Shown in pieces: positions 41,873 through 51,900 of a stretch of DNA of 64,000 nucleotides. The DNA lies in assembly GCA_040386075.1 (NCBI GenBank), contig JAZKGE010000008.1, positions 62,001 to 126,000 of the forward strand, written 5' to 3'. How positions within the stretch are numbered: position 1 is the stretch's first letter; each line of letters begins with the position of its first letter. This stretch comes from UBA4416 sp040386075 (GTDB taxonomy: Bacteria; Bacteroidota; Bacteroidia; B-17B0; Aurantibacillaceae). A program made the translations under genes and the position numbers. The notes below the pieces were generated by a model. The model saw nothing but the letters and a program-made list of their open reading frames with translations. It did not search any database and was not told where the DNA came from.

Positions 41873-42131
41873 TTGGGCGTGTCCCTGCGGGCCGGGCTAT
41901 CGGCACTCGCTTTTTTATTTACCCTTTGGGATAAATAAAAAGAGCTCAGACAAAGCCTCCATCCCTCACGCGACTACCAGGTAAGTTTGAAATACTTCGG
42001 GATGAATATATAACCCGGCGTGAGGGATGCGAGCGGAAATCCTTTTTGCTGTCTCTTCGCAAAAGCCCCGATAGCTATCGGGGGAAGCGGGCCAGCCCGA
42101 CAGCGCAGTCTCTTTGCGCCGACACGCCCAA
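41873..42131. mobile_element. 259-bp structured element with 11-bp terminal inverted repeats
   Basis: TTGGGCGTGTC (41873-41883) and its exact inverse GACACGCCCAA (42121-42131) bound the element. Inside are a hairpin (41913-41940), the 12-bp inverted pair CATCCCTCACGC/GCGTGAGGGATG (41960-41971 and 42018-42029), and an 18-base perfect palindrome CCCCGATAGCTATCGGGG (42066-42083). It is much more GC-rich than its surroundings and has no long reading frame. It fits a non-autonomous mobile element or a structured RNA; I cannot tell which. It fills most of the largest gene-free gap in the window (about 41770-42199). Confidence 0.6.
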
Positions 42132-42167
42132 CTAATTTATATCAAACAACCATTTAAAATCATTATC

Positions 42168-42175
42168 TAAATTTG
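42168..42175 (+). promoter_or_regulatory. -7 promoter box for trmB
   Basis: TAAATTTG, 24 bases before the ATG at 42200. The in-frame TTG start at 42173 lies within this box, which argues that translation begins at 42200. No TTG -33 element is visible. Confidence 0.5.
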
Positions 42176-42199
42176 TACCTTAGCAGCTTTACTACCATT

Positions 42200-42871
42200 A
42201 TGCCTAACAAACTCGAAAAATTTGCCGAACTAAAATCCTTTTCAAACAGCTTTGCTTTTCATCATGATGATCTTCCAAACGGCTTTGCACAAAAAGGCAA
42301 CTGGCACGCTGATGTATTTAAGAATCAAAATCCTATAGTGGTGGAACTGGGTTGTGGGCGTGGTGAATACACCATTGGTCTTTCAGAGAATGATAGCTCT
42401 AAAAATTTTATTGGTGTGGATGTAAAAGGTAACCGTGTTTGGACCGGCGCTAAACACGCCATGGATCATCAGTTGGATCACGTGGCTTTTTTAAGAACAC
42501 GCATCGACTTTATTGACCACTGTTTTGCAGAGAATGAAGTGTCTGAGATCTGGATCACCTTCCCTGATCCTCAACCACAAAAGAACAGAGCTCGTAAACG
42601 GTTGACCAATCCCGATTTCTTTTTGAACCGTTATAAAAAGATATTAAAACCGGGAGGCCTGGTTCACCTGAAAACAGACAGCACTTTTTTTTACGAATAC
42701 ACCATGGAGGTGATCAAAGAAAGAAACCTACCCTTGTTGTTTGCGACTAACGACCTGTATAAAAATTGCCCGGAAGGAAGAGAAGAATTAACCCGCATTA
42801 AAACCTATTACGAAGGATTATTTACGGCCAAAGGCGAAGATATTAAGTACTGTTGTTTTCAGTTGAATTAA
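42200..42871 (+). CDS. trmB: tRNA (guanine-N7-)-methyltransferase
   Basis: S-adenosylmethionine-dependent enzyme making m7G46 in tRNA. The SAM-binding motif is VVELGCGRGEYT, with GVDVKGNRVW as the acidic-loop strand, and the family signature ITFPDPQPQKNRARKRLT contains the active-site Asp-Pro. Length 223 from ATG 42200 is normal. The start MPNKLEKFAELKS is preferred over the in-frame TTG nine codons upstream. A membrane-protein gene starts one base after its stop. Confidence 0.95.
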   Translation: MPNKLEKFAELKSFSNSFAFHHDDLPNGFAQKGNWHADVFKNQNPIVVELGCGRGEYTIGLSENDSSKNFIGVDVKGNRVWTGAKHAMDHQLDHVAFLRTRIDFIDHCFAENEVSEIWITFPDPQPQKNRARKRLTNPDFFLNRYKKILKPGGLVHLKTDSTFFYEYTMEVIKERNLPLLFATNDLYKNCPEGREELTRIKTYYEGLFTAKGEDIKYCCFQLN

Positions 42872-42872
42872 A

Positions 42873-43346
42873 ATGACCAGATGGATCATATATTATAGTG
42901 TATCGATCTGTATTATTTTTGGGTTGAACTTTAGCCTTTTTTATGCGATCTCTGTTCTCTCTGATGGCTTGTTTGCCATCTTAATTTTTTATTACCTGCA
43001 GTATTTTATGCTTGCTTTTTCCTCTGTTCTTCAGATCATCATTATCGCTGTTAATTTTTCAGGTGAAAAGATCAGGCTCAAATTTATGAGTGCTTTTACT
43101 GCTGTGTATGCTGTTGCATTTTTGATCACCTATATAACTGTTGTCAGGTATCTTTACCAGATAAATGATGCATATACCATTTTAGAAGGATCATCGGTAG
43201 AAATGCTTGCTGATTACAAAACAAATCCATTTATCGGTCTTCAGCTGTTATTTGTGATCCCTGTGCTATTGCAGGTTTTCATATTCACACTTTTATATAG
43301 GAAAAGTAAAAAAGCCAACTTAAATTTACTTCATGAAAACACCTAA
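42873..43346 (+). CDS. Small multi-pass membrane protein
   Basis: A 157-residue protein with about four hydrophobic segments (IIFGLNFSLFYAISVLS, YYLQYFMLAFSSVLQIIIIA, FTAVYAVAFLITYITVV, FVIPVLLQVFIFTLLY). No motif recognised. It begins one base after trmB, and its last codons overlap the next gene by 14 bases, so the three are translated from one mRNA. No function is inferred beyond a membrane location; translational coupling to trmB is likely. Confidence 0.78.
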   Translation: MTRWIIYYSVSICIIFGLNFSLFYAISVLSDGLFAILIFYYLQYFMLAFSSVLQIIIIAVNFSGEKIRLKFMSAFTAVYAVAFLITYITVVRYLYQINDAYTILEGSSVEMLADYKTNPFIGLQLLFVIPVLLQVFIFTLLYRKSKKANLNLLHENT

Positions 43347-43680
43347 AAATGTAAAGCCATTACCGCAAAAAGAGCATTTTTACTCAAAGCTTGGTAAAGG
43401 CATTGCCTTAGGCACGTTCTTTATTGTTTTTTCATTAGCCATTGGCGTTGTTGGTTATCATTATTTTTTTCATATTTCGTGGGTTGATAGTATCCTTAAT
43501 GCAAGCATGATCCTTACCGGGATGGGGCCGGTTGATAAAGCTGAGACCGACAGTGCCAAATTATTTTCATCGTTTTATGCCATTTACAGCGGTGTAGCTT
43601 TTTTAACCAGTGTAGCCATTATTTTTAGTCCTGTTGTACACCGTTTTTTGCACAAATTCAAAATAGAAGTAGAAGAATAG
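43333..43680 (+). CDS. Small two-helix membrane protein, channel-like
   Basis: A 115-residue protein with two long hydrophobic helices (GIALGTFFIVFSLAIGVVGY, YAIYSGVAFLTSVAIIFSPV). The layout helix-WVDSILNASMILTGMGPV-helix resembles a half potassium channel, where a re-entrant pore loop lies between two helices, but the TVGYG filter is absent. The start overlaps the preceding gene by 14 bases, and a 106-base gap follows. A channel-like fold is a weak inference; function unknown. Confidence 0.75.
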   Translation: MKTPKNVKPLPQKEHFYSKLGKGIALGTFFIVFSLAIGVVGYHYFFHISWVDSILNASMILTGMGPVDKAETDSAKLFSSFYAIYSGVAFLTSVAIIFSPVVHRFLHKFKIEVEE

Positions 43681-43786
43681 TTTTAGATAAAGATCATTCT
43701 GAATTTAAACTCCTAAAAAATTCTAAAATCTATGTCTCTATGTGGTTAAAGCCTACAAAATTGTATATTCGTCTAAAATATAATTC

Positions 43787-44626
43787 ATGCTTTCACTCTT
43801 TATAAACTGGAATCCAAGCCCCGAAATTTTTACCATTCCCGGTATTGATTGGCCGGTGCGTTGGTATGGCCTTTCATGGGCTTTGGCTTTTATAGGCTGT
43901 CATTTTTTTATGAATCGCATTTATAAAGCAGAAGGCCGAACCGAAAAGCAACTGGATACCTTAACGCTGTACATTGTGGTGGCAACTGTTTTGGGCGCTC
44001 GCATCGGGCACTGCCTGTTTTACGATTTTGCTTATTACTCGGCCCATCCTTTGGATATTTTAAAAGTATATGAAGGTGGACTGGCAAGTCATGGTGGCGG
44101 CATTGGTATTTTAATTGGGATGTGGTTGTATTGCCGCAGCACCAAAGAAAACTGGATGTGGTTGTTCGACCGTTTGATTGTAGTAGTTCCATTTGCTTCT
44201 TTTATGATCCGTTTTGGTAATTTAATGAACTCCGAAATTATTGGCCGCACAACCGATGTGCCCTGGGCATTTGTATTTCACCAGGTAGATGAATTACCAA
44301 GACATCCGACTCAATTATATGAAGCCATTTTTTATGTGTTCTTATTTATCCTGTTTTATTGGTTGTGGAAGAACAAACGCAACGATGTAGGCAAAGGTTT
44401 TATGTTTGGCTTATTCTGTATACTGATGTTCAGCTTCCGTTTCTTCATGGAATTTTTAAAAGAGAACCAGGAAGCTTTTGAAAATGCTATGCCTATTAAC
44501 ATGGGACAGATCTTAAGTATTCCTTTTATCCTGGTTGGTGTGTATATGATGATCCGTTCAAAAAAGGAAAACACGCACCGCATTCCTGTAACACCAATTA
44601 TACCTCAACCTAATTCAGAAGCATGA
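43787..44626 (+). CDS. lgt: Prolipoprotein diacylglyceryl transferase
   Basis: Inner-membrane enzyme that transfers diacylglycerol from phosphatidylglycerol to the lipobox Cys, the first step in maturing lipoproteins such as those at 1-2 and 25 kb. The signature RFGNLMNSEIIGR (Asn and Arg of the active site), GGLASHGGGIGI and several membrane helices are present. Length 279 is normal. Its TGA stop overlaps the ATG of the DUF1569-like gene by four bases, so the two are coupled. Confidence 0.96.
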   Translation: MLSLFINWNPSPEIFTIPGIDWPVRWYGLSWALAFIGCHFFMNRIYKAEGRTEKQLDTLTLYIVVATVLGARIGHCLFYDFAYYSAHPLDILKVYEGGLASHGGGIGILIGMWLYCRSTKENWMWLFDRLIVVVPFASFMIRFGNLMNSEIIGRTTDVPWAFVFHQVDELPRHPTQLYEAIFYVFLFILFYWLWKNKRNDVGKGFMFGLFCILMFSFRFFMEFLKENQEAFENAMPINMGQILSIPFILVGVYMMIRSKKENTHRIPVTPIIPQPNSEA

Positions 44627-45084
44627 CACTATTAAACACATTCGATCCAAAAACAACCGAAGCAACCCTTCAGCGTTTAAACAAACTGGCACATACCACC
44701 GCTCCGCAATGGGGCAAAATGAATTCAGCGCAAATGCTGGCGCATTTAAACATTCCTTATGATATGGCTTATGGCAAAAAAACGCCAAAGAAATCAGGTC
44801 TCTTTGGAAAATTAATGCTGAAGTTATTTGTGAAGAACATTGTTGTAGGCGAAAAACCATACTCAAAGAACTCTCCAACATCTCCTGATTTTATTGTGTC
44901 GGACGAGCGTGATTTTGAAAAAGAAAAAGCATTGTTTATTGCTAACCTTAAAGAAACTGAAGCTAAGGGTGCATCTTATTTTGAAGGTAAAGAAAGCGGA
45001 GCGTTTGGCGTGTTAACTGCAAACCAATGGAGCATTCAGTTCTACAAACACCTTGATCATCATTTTACGCAATTTGGCGTTTAA
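44623..45084 (+). CDS. DUF1569/DinB-like protein
   Basis: A 153-residue soluble protein whose sequence (LNKLAHTTAPQWGKMNSAQM, LAHLNIPYDMAYG, QWSIQFYKHLDHHFTQF) fits the DUF1569 group with a DinB-type four-helix fold. In that fold, His residues (such as in AHLN and LDHH) bind metal; the catalytic role is unknown. It starts inside the last codon of lgt, an ATGA overlap, so it is made from the lgt transcript. A repeat-derived hairpin follows. Confidence 0.85.
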   Translation: MTLLNTFDPKTTEATLQRLNKLAHTTAPQWGKMNSAQMLAHLNIPYDMAYGKKTPKKSGLFGKLMLKLFVKNIVVGEKPYSKNSPTSPDFIVSDERDFEKEKALFIANLKETEAKGASYFEGKESGAFGVLTANQWSIQFYKHLDHHFTQFGV

Positions 45085-45090
45085 TGTATT

Positions 45091-45150
45091 GTCATTCTGA
45101 AACAAGTTCAGAATCTCACTGCTGGCAAGTAGTGATTTAGGATTTCTTTT
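45091..45150. repeat. GTCA-headed intergenic repeat with hairpin
   Basis: GTCATTCTGAA, ACAAG, TTCAGAATCTC: stem ATTCTGAA/TTCAGAAT (45094-45101, 45107-45114), loop ACAAG. It resembles the hairpin at 39334-39352 in form. A weaker CACT/AGTG pair follows at about 45117-45134. Confidence 0.55.
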
Positions 45151-45162
45151 TTTAAGTCTGCG

Positions 45163-46128
45163 TCACTCCTTTACCACCTTAACCGTTTTCTTACTCTTCT
45201 TGTCCTGTACCGTTAAAAAATACATCCCCGATGGGAGAGATGAAATATCAATTTGATTTGTAAACGGTACACTAAAAACAGTTTGCCCTATAGTATTTGC
45301 TATTTCAATAGTTGCGTTTTGTATTTGGTTGTTTTCATCTGTGATATTTAAGAGGGCGTTTGTTGGATTAGGGTAAACTTTAATTGAATGCTTATTCGTC
45401 TCAGCAACAGAAACATCCGTTGTAATATCCATAGTAAAATCTATTTGTGAGGATTGTATAAAAATATAAGTTCCGTTTTGTTTCTTTCGCCATTCCTTTA
45501 CATCCATAGAAAAAGCATAAATACCTATTGAATCTTTACTAAATGAGAGATTGCCAAGAATATCGATGCTACATCCAACCGGTGTATAATAGTTAGCTGA
45601 AAAGCAGGGCACTATTTGATAAGATAAACTATCACCCTCTGGATCAAAAAAATTGGGTTCAAACACAACTTTATTACCTTGAACTATCAGATTTTGTGAC
45701 TTATTATTAAGTACAGGTGATGTGTAGGCAGGAATTCCAAAAGTCTGAATTTTTAACATATTAGAAAGTTTTATACCTTGAGTGCTTGATGAAGCTATAT
45801 TTTTGATATTATTCATTCGAAAATTATCCTCGCAACTAATCTGATAATTGCCTGGTCCGGGATAAGTACAAGTGCCGTAATACTTTTTTAAAAATCCAGT
45901 GTTCAAAGTAACAGTCTGTACCAGCCAAGAAGTATCAATCTTTACGCCCCAATCTAACAAAATGTATGCTCTATTTACATTCGAATTTACATCCGTTAAA
46001 AGAAAAGTTGTGTCCGAAAAAGTATAACCATTTAACCAACTAATTTGCAGATAGCCCATTTTAATATCCTGAGAATTCCCTTGCAAATAAGTTGCTAAAA
46101 TTATGATGCATAGGATACGCTTCATCAT
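45163..46128 (-). CDS. Secreted protein with T9SS type A sorting domain
   Basis: A 321-residue exported protein (signal peptide MMKRILCIIILATYLQGNS). The middle (VVFEPNFFDPEGDSLSYQIV, CSIDILGNLSFSKDSIGIYA) has Ig-like or cadherin-like beta sequence, and the C-terminal 75 residues (KVYPNPTNALLNITDENN to KTVKVVKE) are a type A sorting domain. This tail is almost identical to those of the next two genes upstream. Its ATG overlaps the stop of the preceding gene by four bases. Substrate and role unknown. Confidence 0.85.
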   Translation of the reverse strand: MMKRILCIIILATYLQGNSQDIKMGYLQISWLNGYTFSDTTFLLTDVNSNVNRAYILLDWGVKIDTSWLVQTVTLNTGFLKKYYGTCTYPGPGNYQISCEDNFRMNNIKNIASSSTQGIKLSNMLKIQTFGIPAYTSPVLNNKSQNLIVQGNKVVFEPNFFDPEGDSLSYQIVPCFSANYYTPVGCSIDILGNLSFSKDSIGIYAFSMDVKEWRKKQNGTYIFIQSSQIDFTMDITTDVSVAETNKHSIKVYPNPTNALLNITDENNQIQNATIEIANTIGQTVFSVPFTNQIDISSLPSGMYFLTVQDKKSKKTVKVVKE

Positions 46129-47462
46129 TCTTTAACCACCTTAACCGTTTTCTTAATACCTCTATCCTGCACCGTTAAAAAATACATACCCGATGCAAGT
46201 GATGAAATATCAATTTGATTAGAGAATGGCGACACAAAAACAGTTTGCCCTAAAGGGTTTTTCATTTCAATAGTGGCGTTTTGTAATTGGTTGGTTTCAT
46301 CCGTAATATTTAAAATGGAGTTTGTTGGGTTGGGGAAAGTTATAATTTGTTCGCTGCCTGATACTTTTTCATTTATTCCGTTAAATAATCCTGATATAAA
46401 AGAAACTGTATGGTAGGAATTAGATACAGAATCATTTGGATAGTAAGAAATGGATTGCAAAACAAAATTATAAGGGAATAGTCTTTCATCTGCGGCCAAT
46501 GGCGACCATGAAAATGACAAAATGTTTTTTAAGGGGTTACTTGCAGTGATACTTATAACAGGATTTGTTGTAAAAAAATCAATAGGATGTGCAATCAGTT
46601 TTATTGAGTCGGCAGATAGATCAGTATACACCGCAGAAAACGAGTATGTATTACCAGCGGTATAAGTTATTTCCTTAAAATTATTTGTATTAACAGGAAT
46701 ACTATTAATACTGTCATATATATACGATAAATTTTGATTAACAACTTCAAATTTATAATAGTGAACTGTAGAACCGATATTATGCCCGTATTTAAAAATT
46801 TTCGTATTAACAATGAATGAATACAAGCCAATAGTGTCAGGGTTTAACCATTGAATTTCACCACTGGTTCTGTTGATTTTAACTCCAGAAGGAACATAAA
46901 TTCCATAATTGAACATATTACTTGATACCAACACATGAGTAATACTATCATAATCAAAAGTATTGTTAGTAGATGTAATAGTATTAATGTAAAACGGTTG
47001 GCCTTTAGATATTTTCAATGCTGGAGAATTATATTGTACATATGAATCATTAAATGGATAAAAAGGATTCAATATTATATTTGCTGATAAAAAAAACTTT
47101 GATTGAGTATTCTGACTTGTATTAATAGCATTTGGTATATTAACAGTATCTTCATAATAAATATTATACATGCCACAACTGTATATATGTGTTGTTTTAT
47201 AAATATTATGTGCTATTTGATTGCCAATCATATCCGGGCTGATAACACGTTGAATATACCCATGTGTTCCATCGCCAAAATAAATAAATATAGAATCGCC
47301 CGGTGTATTTTGTTTCGTAAAAATATTTATTATAATTTCAAATTTTGCAAACGAACAATCTCCGTTAACATAACTGTAAGAAATGTTGCCTGAAACATAT
47401 TCAATGTTTGAAGCATACATACTTGATGATATAAATAATAGTATGAATATTGCTTTTTTCAT
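46125..47462 (-). CDS. Secreted protein with T9SS type A sorting domain
   Basis: A 445-residue exported protein with signal peptide MKKAIFILLFISSSMYA, Asn-, Tyr- and Ser-rich beta-type sequence with a PKD/Ig-like flavour (IFIYFGDGTHGYIQRVIS, SGEIQWLNPDTIGLYSFIV), and a type A tail (ITFPNPTNSILNITDETN to KTVKVVKE). The tail is near-identical to those of its neighbours while the body is unrelated. It overlaps the next gene by four bases. A strong hairpin (47472-47497) lies just upstream of its start. Confidence 0.84.
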   Translation of the reverse strand: MKKAIFILLFISSSMYASNIEYVSGNISYSYVNGDCSFAKFEIIINIFTKQNTPGDSIFIYFGDGTHGYIQRVISPDMIGNQIAHNIYKTTHIYSCGMYNIYYEDTVNIPNAINTSQNTQSKFFLSANIILNPFYPFNDSYVQYNSPALKISKGQPFYINTITSTNNTFDYDSITHVLVSSNMFNYGIYVPSGVKINRTSGEIQWLNPDTIGLYSFIVNTKIFKYGHNIGSTVHYYKFEVVNQNLSYIYDSINSIPVNTNNFKEITYTAGNTYSFSAVYTDLSADSIKLIAHPIDFFTTNPVISITASNPLKNILSFSWSPLAADERLFPYNFVLQSISYYPNDSVSNSYHTVSFISGLFNGINEKVSGSEQIITFPNPTNSILNITDETNQLQNATIEMKNPLGQTVFVSPFSNQIDISSLASGMYFLTVQDRGIKKTVKVVKE

Positions 47463-47471
47463 AAAAATATT

Positions 47472-47497
47472 AAGGAGCCTACATAAATAGGCTCCTT
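47472..47497 (-). other. Intergenic hairpin in the T9SS operon
   Basis: AAGGAGCCTA (47472-47481) and TAGGCTCCTT (47488-47497) form a perfect 10-bp stem with a six-base loop, between the stop of the 457-residue gene and the start of the 445-residue gene. The minus-strand 3' side lacks a clean U tract, so attenuation or mRNA processing is as likely as termination. Confidence 0.5.
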
Positions 47498-47534
47498 TAA
47501 AGGTATTAATTTAAAATCAATTTCTGAACTTCAG

Positions 47535-48908
47535 TTACTCCTTCACCACCTTAACAGTTCTCTTCTTCTCCTTATCCTGAACCGTTAAAAAATACATACC
47601 GGCGGCGAGAGATGAAATATTAATTTGGTTAACAAAAGAAGAAGTATAAACAGTTTGACCCAGATAATTTTTAATTTCAATAATTGAATGCTGTAGTTGT
47701 TCATGTTCATCTATTATATTTATAACTGAATGAGTTGGATTAGGATAAATAGAAAATTGGGCGACATAAGGCATATCTTGTACGCCTACATCAAAATTAA
47801 CACTGCATTTTTCTGAATAGCTGTAATTACCATTCTTAAACTTTGCGAAACTATTAACGAAAGTACCTTCAAAAATATCATTTGTGCCAGCAAATAAAGT
47901 GTCATTAAATATGCCAAAAGCAGTAATGGGTTTATCAATTAAAGTGTCGATAGCACACCATTTTGTGCCATCCCAGGTTGCCATATTGTGAGCAATAGAA
48001 TTTCCTGCGAAAGAAAAACCACCCGCGACATACAATTTGTTTTTATACTGCATCATATCAGATACAAGTGTAGCTGAGTTAGTAGTATTGTTATAATCCT
48101 GTAAACTATTGCCCACGGTTTTCCAGTTAGTTCCATCCCAGCGCTGGATCCCATTGCCCACATTTCCTTCGGAATGAAGTAGATAACCGCCGGCATACAA
48201 CTCGTTTTGAAACACTTCTAATTTAAAAAGACTACTAAAAGTTCCTCTTAACGAATCCGAATTACCAACGCGTTCCCAGATACCGCTTTTTAATACGGCT
48301 ATATCACTTAATCCCGAATTTGTTTGAAAATTTCCTGCGGCATAAAGATCCCCGTTATACAAAGCGCAGTCTCCTATGCACCAGCCAATTTGATTTAAAT
48401 AAGGAAAATTAAGTGATAACCAATTTGTTCCATTCCATTTTGCAATATTGTTAGCCGCAATTCCTGCAATTTGTGTAAAGGTACCTACAGCATAAAGCTC
48501 ATTATTAATTACCCGCAAGTTTAAAACACCTCCGCCCGATGTGCCAATATTGATCCAGTTAGTGCCGTTCCATTTCACAAGGTGCTGCATGGGTTGAGAG
48601 TTGATCATAATAAAATCGCCTCCCATGTATAGCTCGTTGTTATACATTTCCATCGACCTTACTATGTTGTCAATGGTATCTTTTACTGTCCATGCATTAC
48701 CATCATAAATACAAATAGACATGTTGCCGTTAGAATCAATTGGAATAAAGCCGCCTACATACAGTTTATGGTTTATGGTATCTGTACTCACTGTTTTTAT
48801 TTCTACCACCTGGTTAGGAATTCCTGCATCAACCCATTTTTGGGCCAATGCAGGAACAACCATCATCGTATGCAGTAATAAAATGTATGCTGCTTTCTTT
48901 AGTATCAT
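47535..48908 (-). CDS. Secreted beta-propeller-like protein with T9SS type A sorting domain
   Basis: A 457-residue exported protein: signal peptide MILKKAAYILLLHTMMVVPA, then Kelch-like repeats of the form NELYAVGTFTQIAG, AKWNGTNWLSLNF, NELYAGGYLLHSEG, NKLYVAGGFSFAGN, about every 50 residues (seven or so), consistent with a beta-propeller. The tail (IYPNPTHSVINIIDEHEQ to RTVKVVKE) is type A. Its ATG overlaps the stop of the 1295-residue gene by four bases. Surface location likely; ligand unknown. Confidence 0.85.
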   Translation of the reverse strand: MILKKAAYILLLHTMMVVPALAQKWVDAGIPNQVVEIKTVSTDTINHKLYVGGFIPIDSNGNMSICIYDGNAWTVKDTIDNIVRSMEMYNNELYMGGDFIMINSQPMQHLVKWNGTNWINIGTSGGGVLNLRVINNELYAVGTFTQIAGIAANNIAKWNGTNWLSLNFPYLNQIGWCIGDCALYNGDLYAAGNFQTNSGLSDIAVLKSGIWERVGNSDSLRGTFSSLFKLEVFQNELYAGGYLLHSEGNVGNGIQRWDGTNWKTVGNSLQDYNNTTNSATLVSDMMQYKNKLYVAGGFSFAGNSIAHNMATWDGTKWCAIDTLIDKPITAFGIFNDTLFAGTNDIFEGTFVNSFAKFKNGNYSYSEKCSVNFDVGVQDMPYVAQFSIYPNPTHSVINIIDEHEQLQHSIIEIKNYLGQTVYTSSFVNQINISSLAAGMYFLTVQDKEKKRTVKVVKE

Positions 48909-51900
48909 TGTTTTATAAACTTGGCAGTATAATTATTTATTTTATCCGAAACTTTTATCAAATACATGCCTTCTGCCATGTTTGCCGTATTTATTTCAAT
49001 TGTACCGGTGTTTAAATTATAGTCGGCATCATACACAAGTTGTCCGTTGCTGCTATAAATCGTAACTATTAAATTACTCATAAAATTCTGATTATCTAAA
49101 TTTATAGTCAATTTATTTGTTGCAGGATTTGGATACGCCAATAAGCTATGATGAGTCTTATCCTGAATTTCGTTTATACCCGTTATATTATTATAACAAA
49201 ACTTTGCTACAAAAGCATCCTGTGAATCAAAAGCATTCCCGTTAAAGCTTCCGTCAAAGTATGCACCACTACCCGGATTCCATAAAGGAAAAAGTCCGTA
49301 ACTGGGATTATTCCTGGAAGATGTATGTCCTGTAATATAAATATCAGAACCCATGATCATCATATCATATAAATCCTCTCCATAAGGATGATCGTTATAG
49401 CCCCCTATTAAGGTTGACCATACCAGATCCCTTGTTGCCGTTTTAAAATTCAGTAAGATCCCATCTTCCTGGTAACTTGGAGTAGGTGCAATTGCTCCAC
49501 CGGGATAGGTGCTTTGATTATAGGCTGCCGTAGCAGAAATTAATGGGATTGTATGATCGCCAGTAGAACCTGTGATGAACAGATTTCCACTACCGTCAAT
49601 AACTGCAGCCTTAAAAACAGAAACCCCATCACCACTAACAACTGTGCCCCATTTTTGTTGGAAGGTAGTCATATCAAACTCCGTAATATAACCATCGCCA
49701 ACGGCATAGCCAGGAAATGTATTTGTAGATATAGAGTTGTCATAAAAGGCAGCTCCACCAGGATTTAAAAAAGGAAAATTACTACTTTGAGTACTTCCAA
49801 CCACAAAAATAGAACTGTTGTTAGTCGCAATGTTATTTAATCCTTCTTCCATTCCGGCTTCATAGCCCGAACCTCCCAGATAAGTTAACCAAAGTCGCTG
49901 GGCGGTAGATGAAAAAGCTCCAACAAAATTATCAACCGTGCCGCCAAGAGAATTATCTATGAAGGCAGAACCAGTAGAAAAAGTAGGAAAATTAGAACTT
50001 TCTGTAGATCCAAAAACTAATACACGGTTTGAATTATCTACCTTAATAGTGGTAAGCCTGTCATAGCTATTTCCACCAATATATGTACTCCAGCTCATAG
50101 CATAACTACTATTTAGTTTTAGCAAATAAGAATCATCCACTCCGCCAAATGACTGGTTATAATTTGGAGTAGTAGTAAGCGGGAAATTAGTAGAGGATGT
50201 ATAACCACCAGCATATAAATTACCGTTTGAATCAAAATCAATAGCTTTGATACGGCTACTGGCTCCTCCTAAATAACTGGCCCAGACTCTATTACCGGAT
50301 GCATCAAACCTGGTTATAAAACCTGCACTGCTGCCACCTGGATAGGAAGCATTATTATAAGCGCCTGACAATGATTTAATCATCGTTCCGGCATTATTAC
50401 AGGTTGTATAACCTGCTACCAGTATTTCATTGCTATTTTTACATTTAATATCAAAAAAACTAGTATAATAGCCGCCGCCGCCGCCCCCATAATAGGTTGA
50501 GTAAATTAATGCATTCGATGTGTTAAATTTAGAATAAAACCCACTGAGCTCTCCAATTATTGCTCCTTGAAAAGCTGTTGTAGTTGTAGGAAAAACAGGA
50601 GATGGGCTCATGGTATGTCCGGCAATGAATTGATTACCTACATCATCTTTAGTAATAGCCTGAGATTCATCTAAGGTTGACCCGCCAAAATATGTACTCC
50701 AACACAGAGTAGCTCCACTGCCAAAAGATACAATTGAGTTCCCTTGATCCACTTCAATTATTAAAGTAAGTGAAGAGGTATAAGAACCCGAGTTGAAGGT
50801 ATATTTATTACTCCCTCCGTTTGTTTGCCAGGCCGGTGTCCAGCTGCTCACAGCCACTGTACTGTTTCCTGTTGTTAACTGGTATACCGTTGGTCTGTCA
50901 TAAGTTAAACTACCAATGCTACTGTTGATGGATAAAGCATTAGTTGTACCATCCAGGCTATAAGACGTTGCTCCGGTAAAGGTCATAGCAATATCTGCAG
51001 GGTTTCCTCCCGGCTTTACAATAAAATAATATTTGATCCCGTTCTCATTACTGCTATAAATCACGTCGATGTTCGTATAGATCTCAGGAGTAAATAAATA
51101 TTTATTGCCAAACACACCAGTTACCCCATCAGCACCTGTATGTCCTAAATAATAATTCAGGTAACCCTTTTTTTGTTCCTCCATCGGGTAAGTTTTACTA
51201 CTGCTTTTTACGTTATCAAAGGTCATATCAATTCTGTGCAATGTGTCTACATCTGAAATATCATTACTCATTGAAAAAATCATACTCATACTGTTTTTCT
51301 TAAAACAAAAAGCAGGATAAGTATGATGCGTGTAAAATTTAACATCCGGAACTAATGCACCGCTTGGGTCAGCAATTTGTCCTTTATTCTGATAGTACAT
51401 AAAACTAGGATCAGGTATTTCCAAATTGTAATCAGTTGGTGTGATCACATCTTTTTGTACCAACTGTGCGGTGTAGTATTTATAGGTTCCAGGGGCTGTC
51501 TCGGTACTTCCGCTTATAATTACATTGTTCAAACTATCCAGTGTTATGTTGGTTGACATATCGTTGGTATGCGTGGCATCATTTTGCACATCCCATAGTT
51601 TGGTGCCGCTGCTGTTGTATTTAATGGTGTAATAATCGCTCTGGTTTATTTCGCTGGCGGTGCTGCCGGTTACATAAATGTTTCCTGATGCATCTATGGC
51701 TATATCGGCACCTTCATCGTTGCCGTTCACTGCGCTGTTATAGGTTTCGGTCCATTGCAGGGTGCCACTGCTATTGTATTTTTTGGTTACCATATCGCGC
51801 CCTTGTGCCAATGTGGTGGAGTAACCTGTTACATACACATTGCCCGATGCATCTACCTGTATGCCTTTGGCCACGTCATCCAAATTATCTGTTCCATTCC

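Noticed and set aside
42173..42199. N-terminal extension of trmB from a TTG
   Set aside because: The TTG lies inside a TAAATTTG promoter box, and the product without it starts at the family N terminus.
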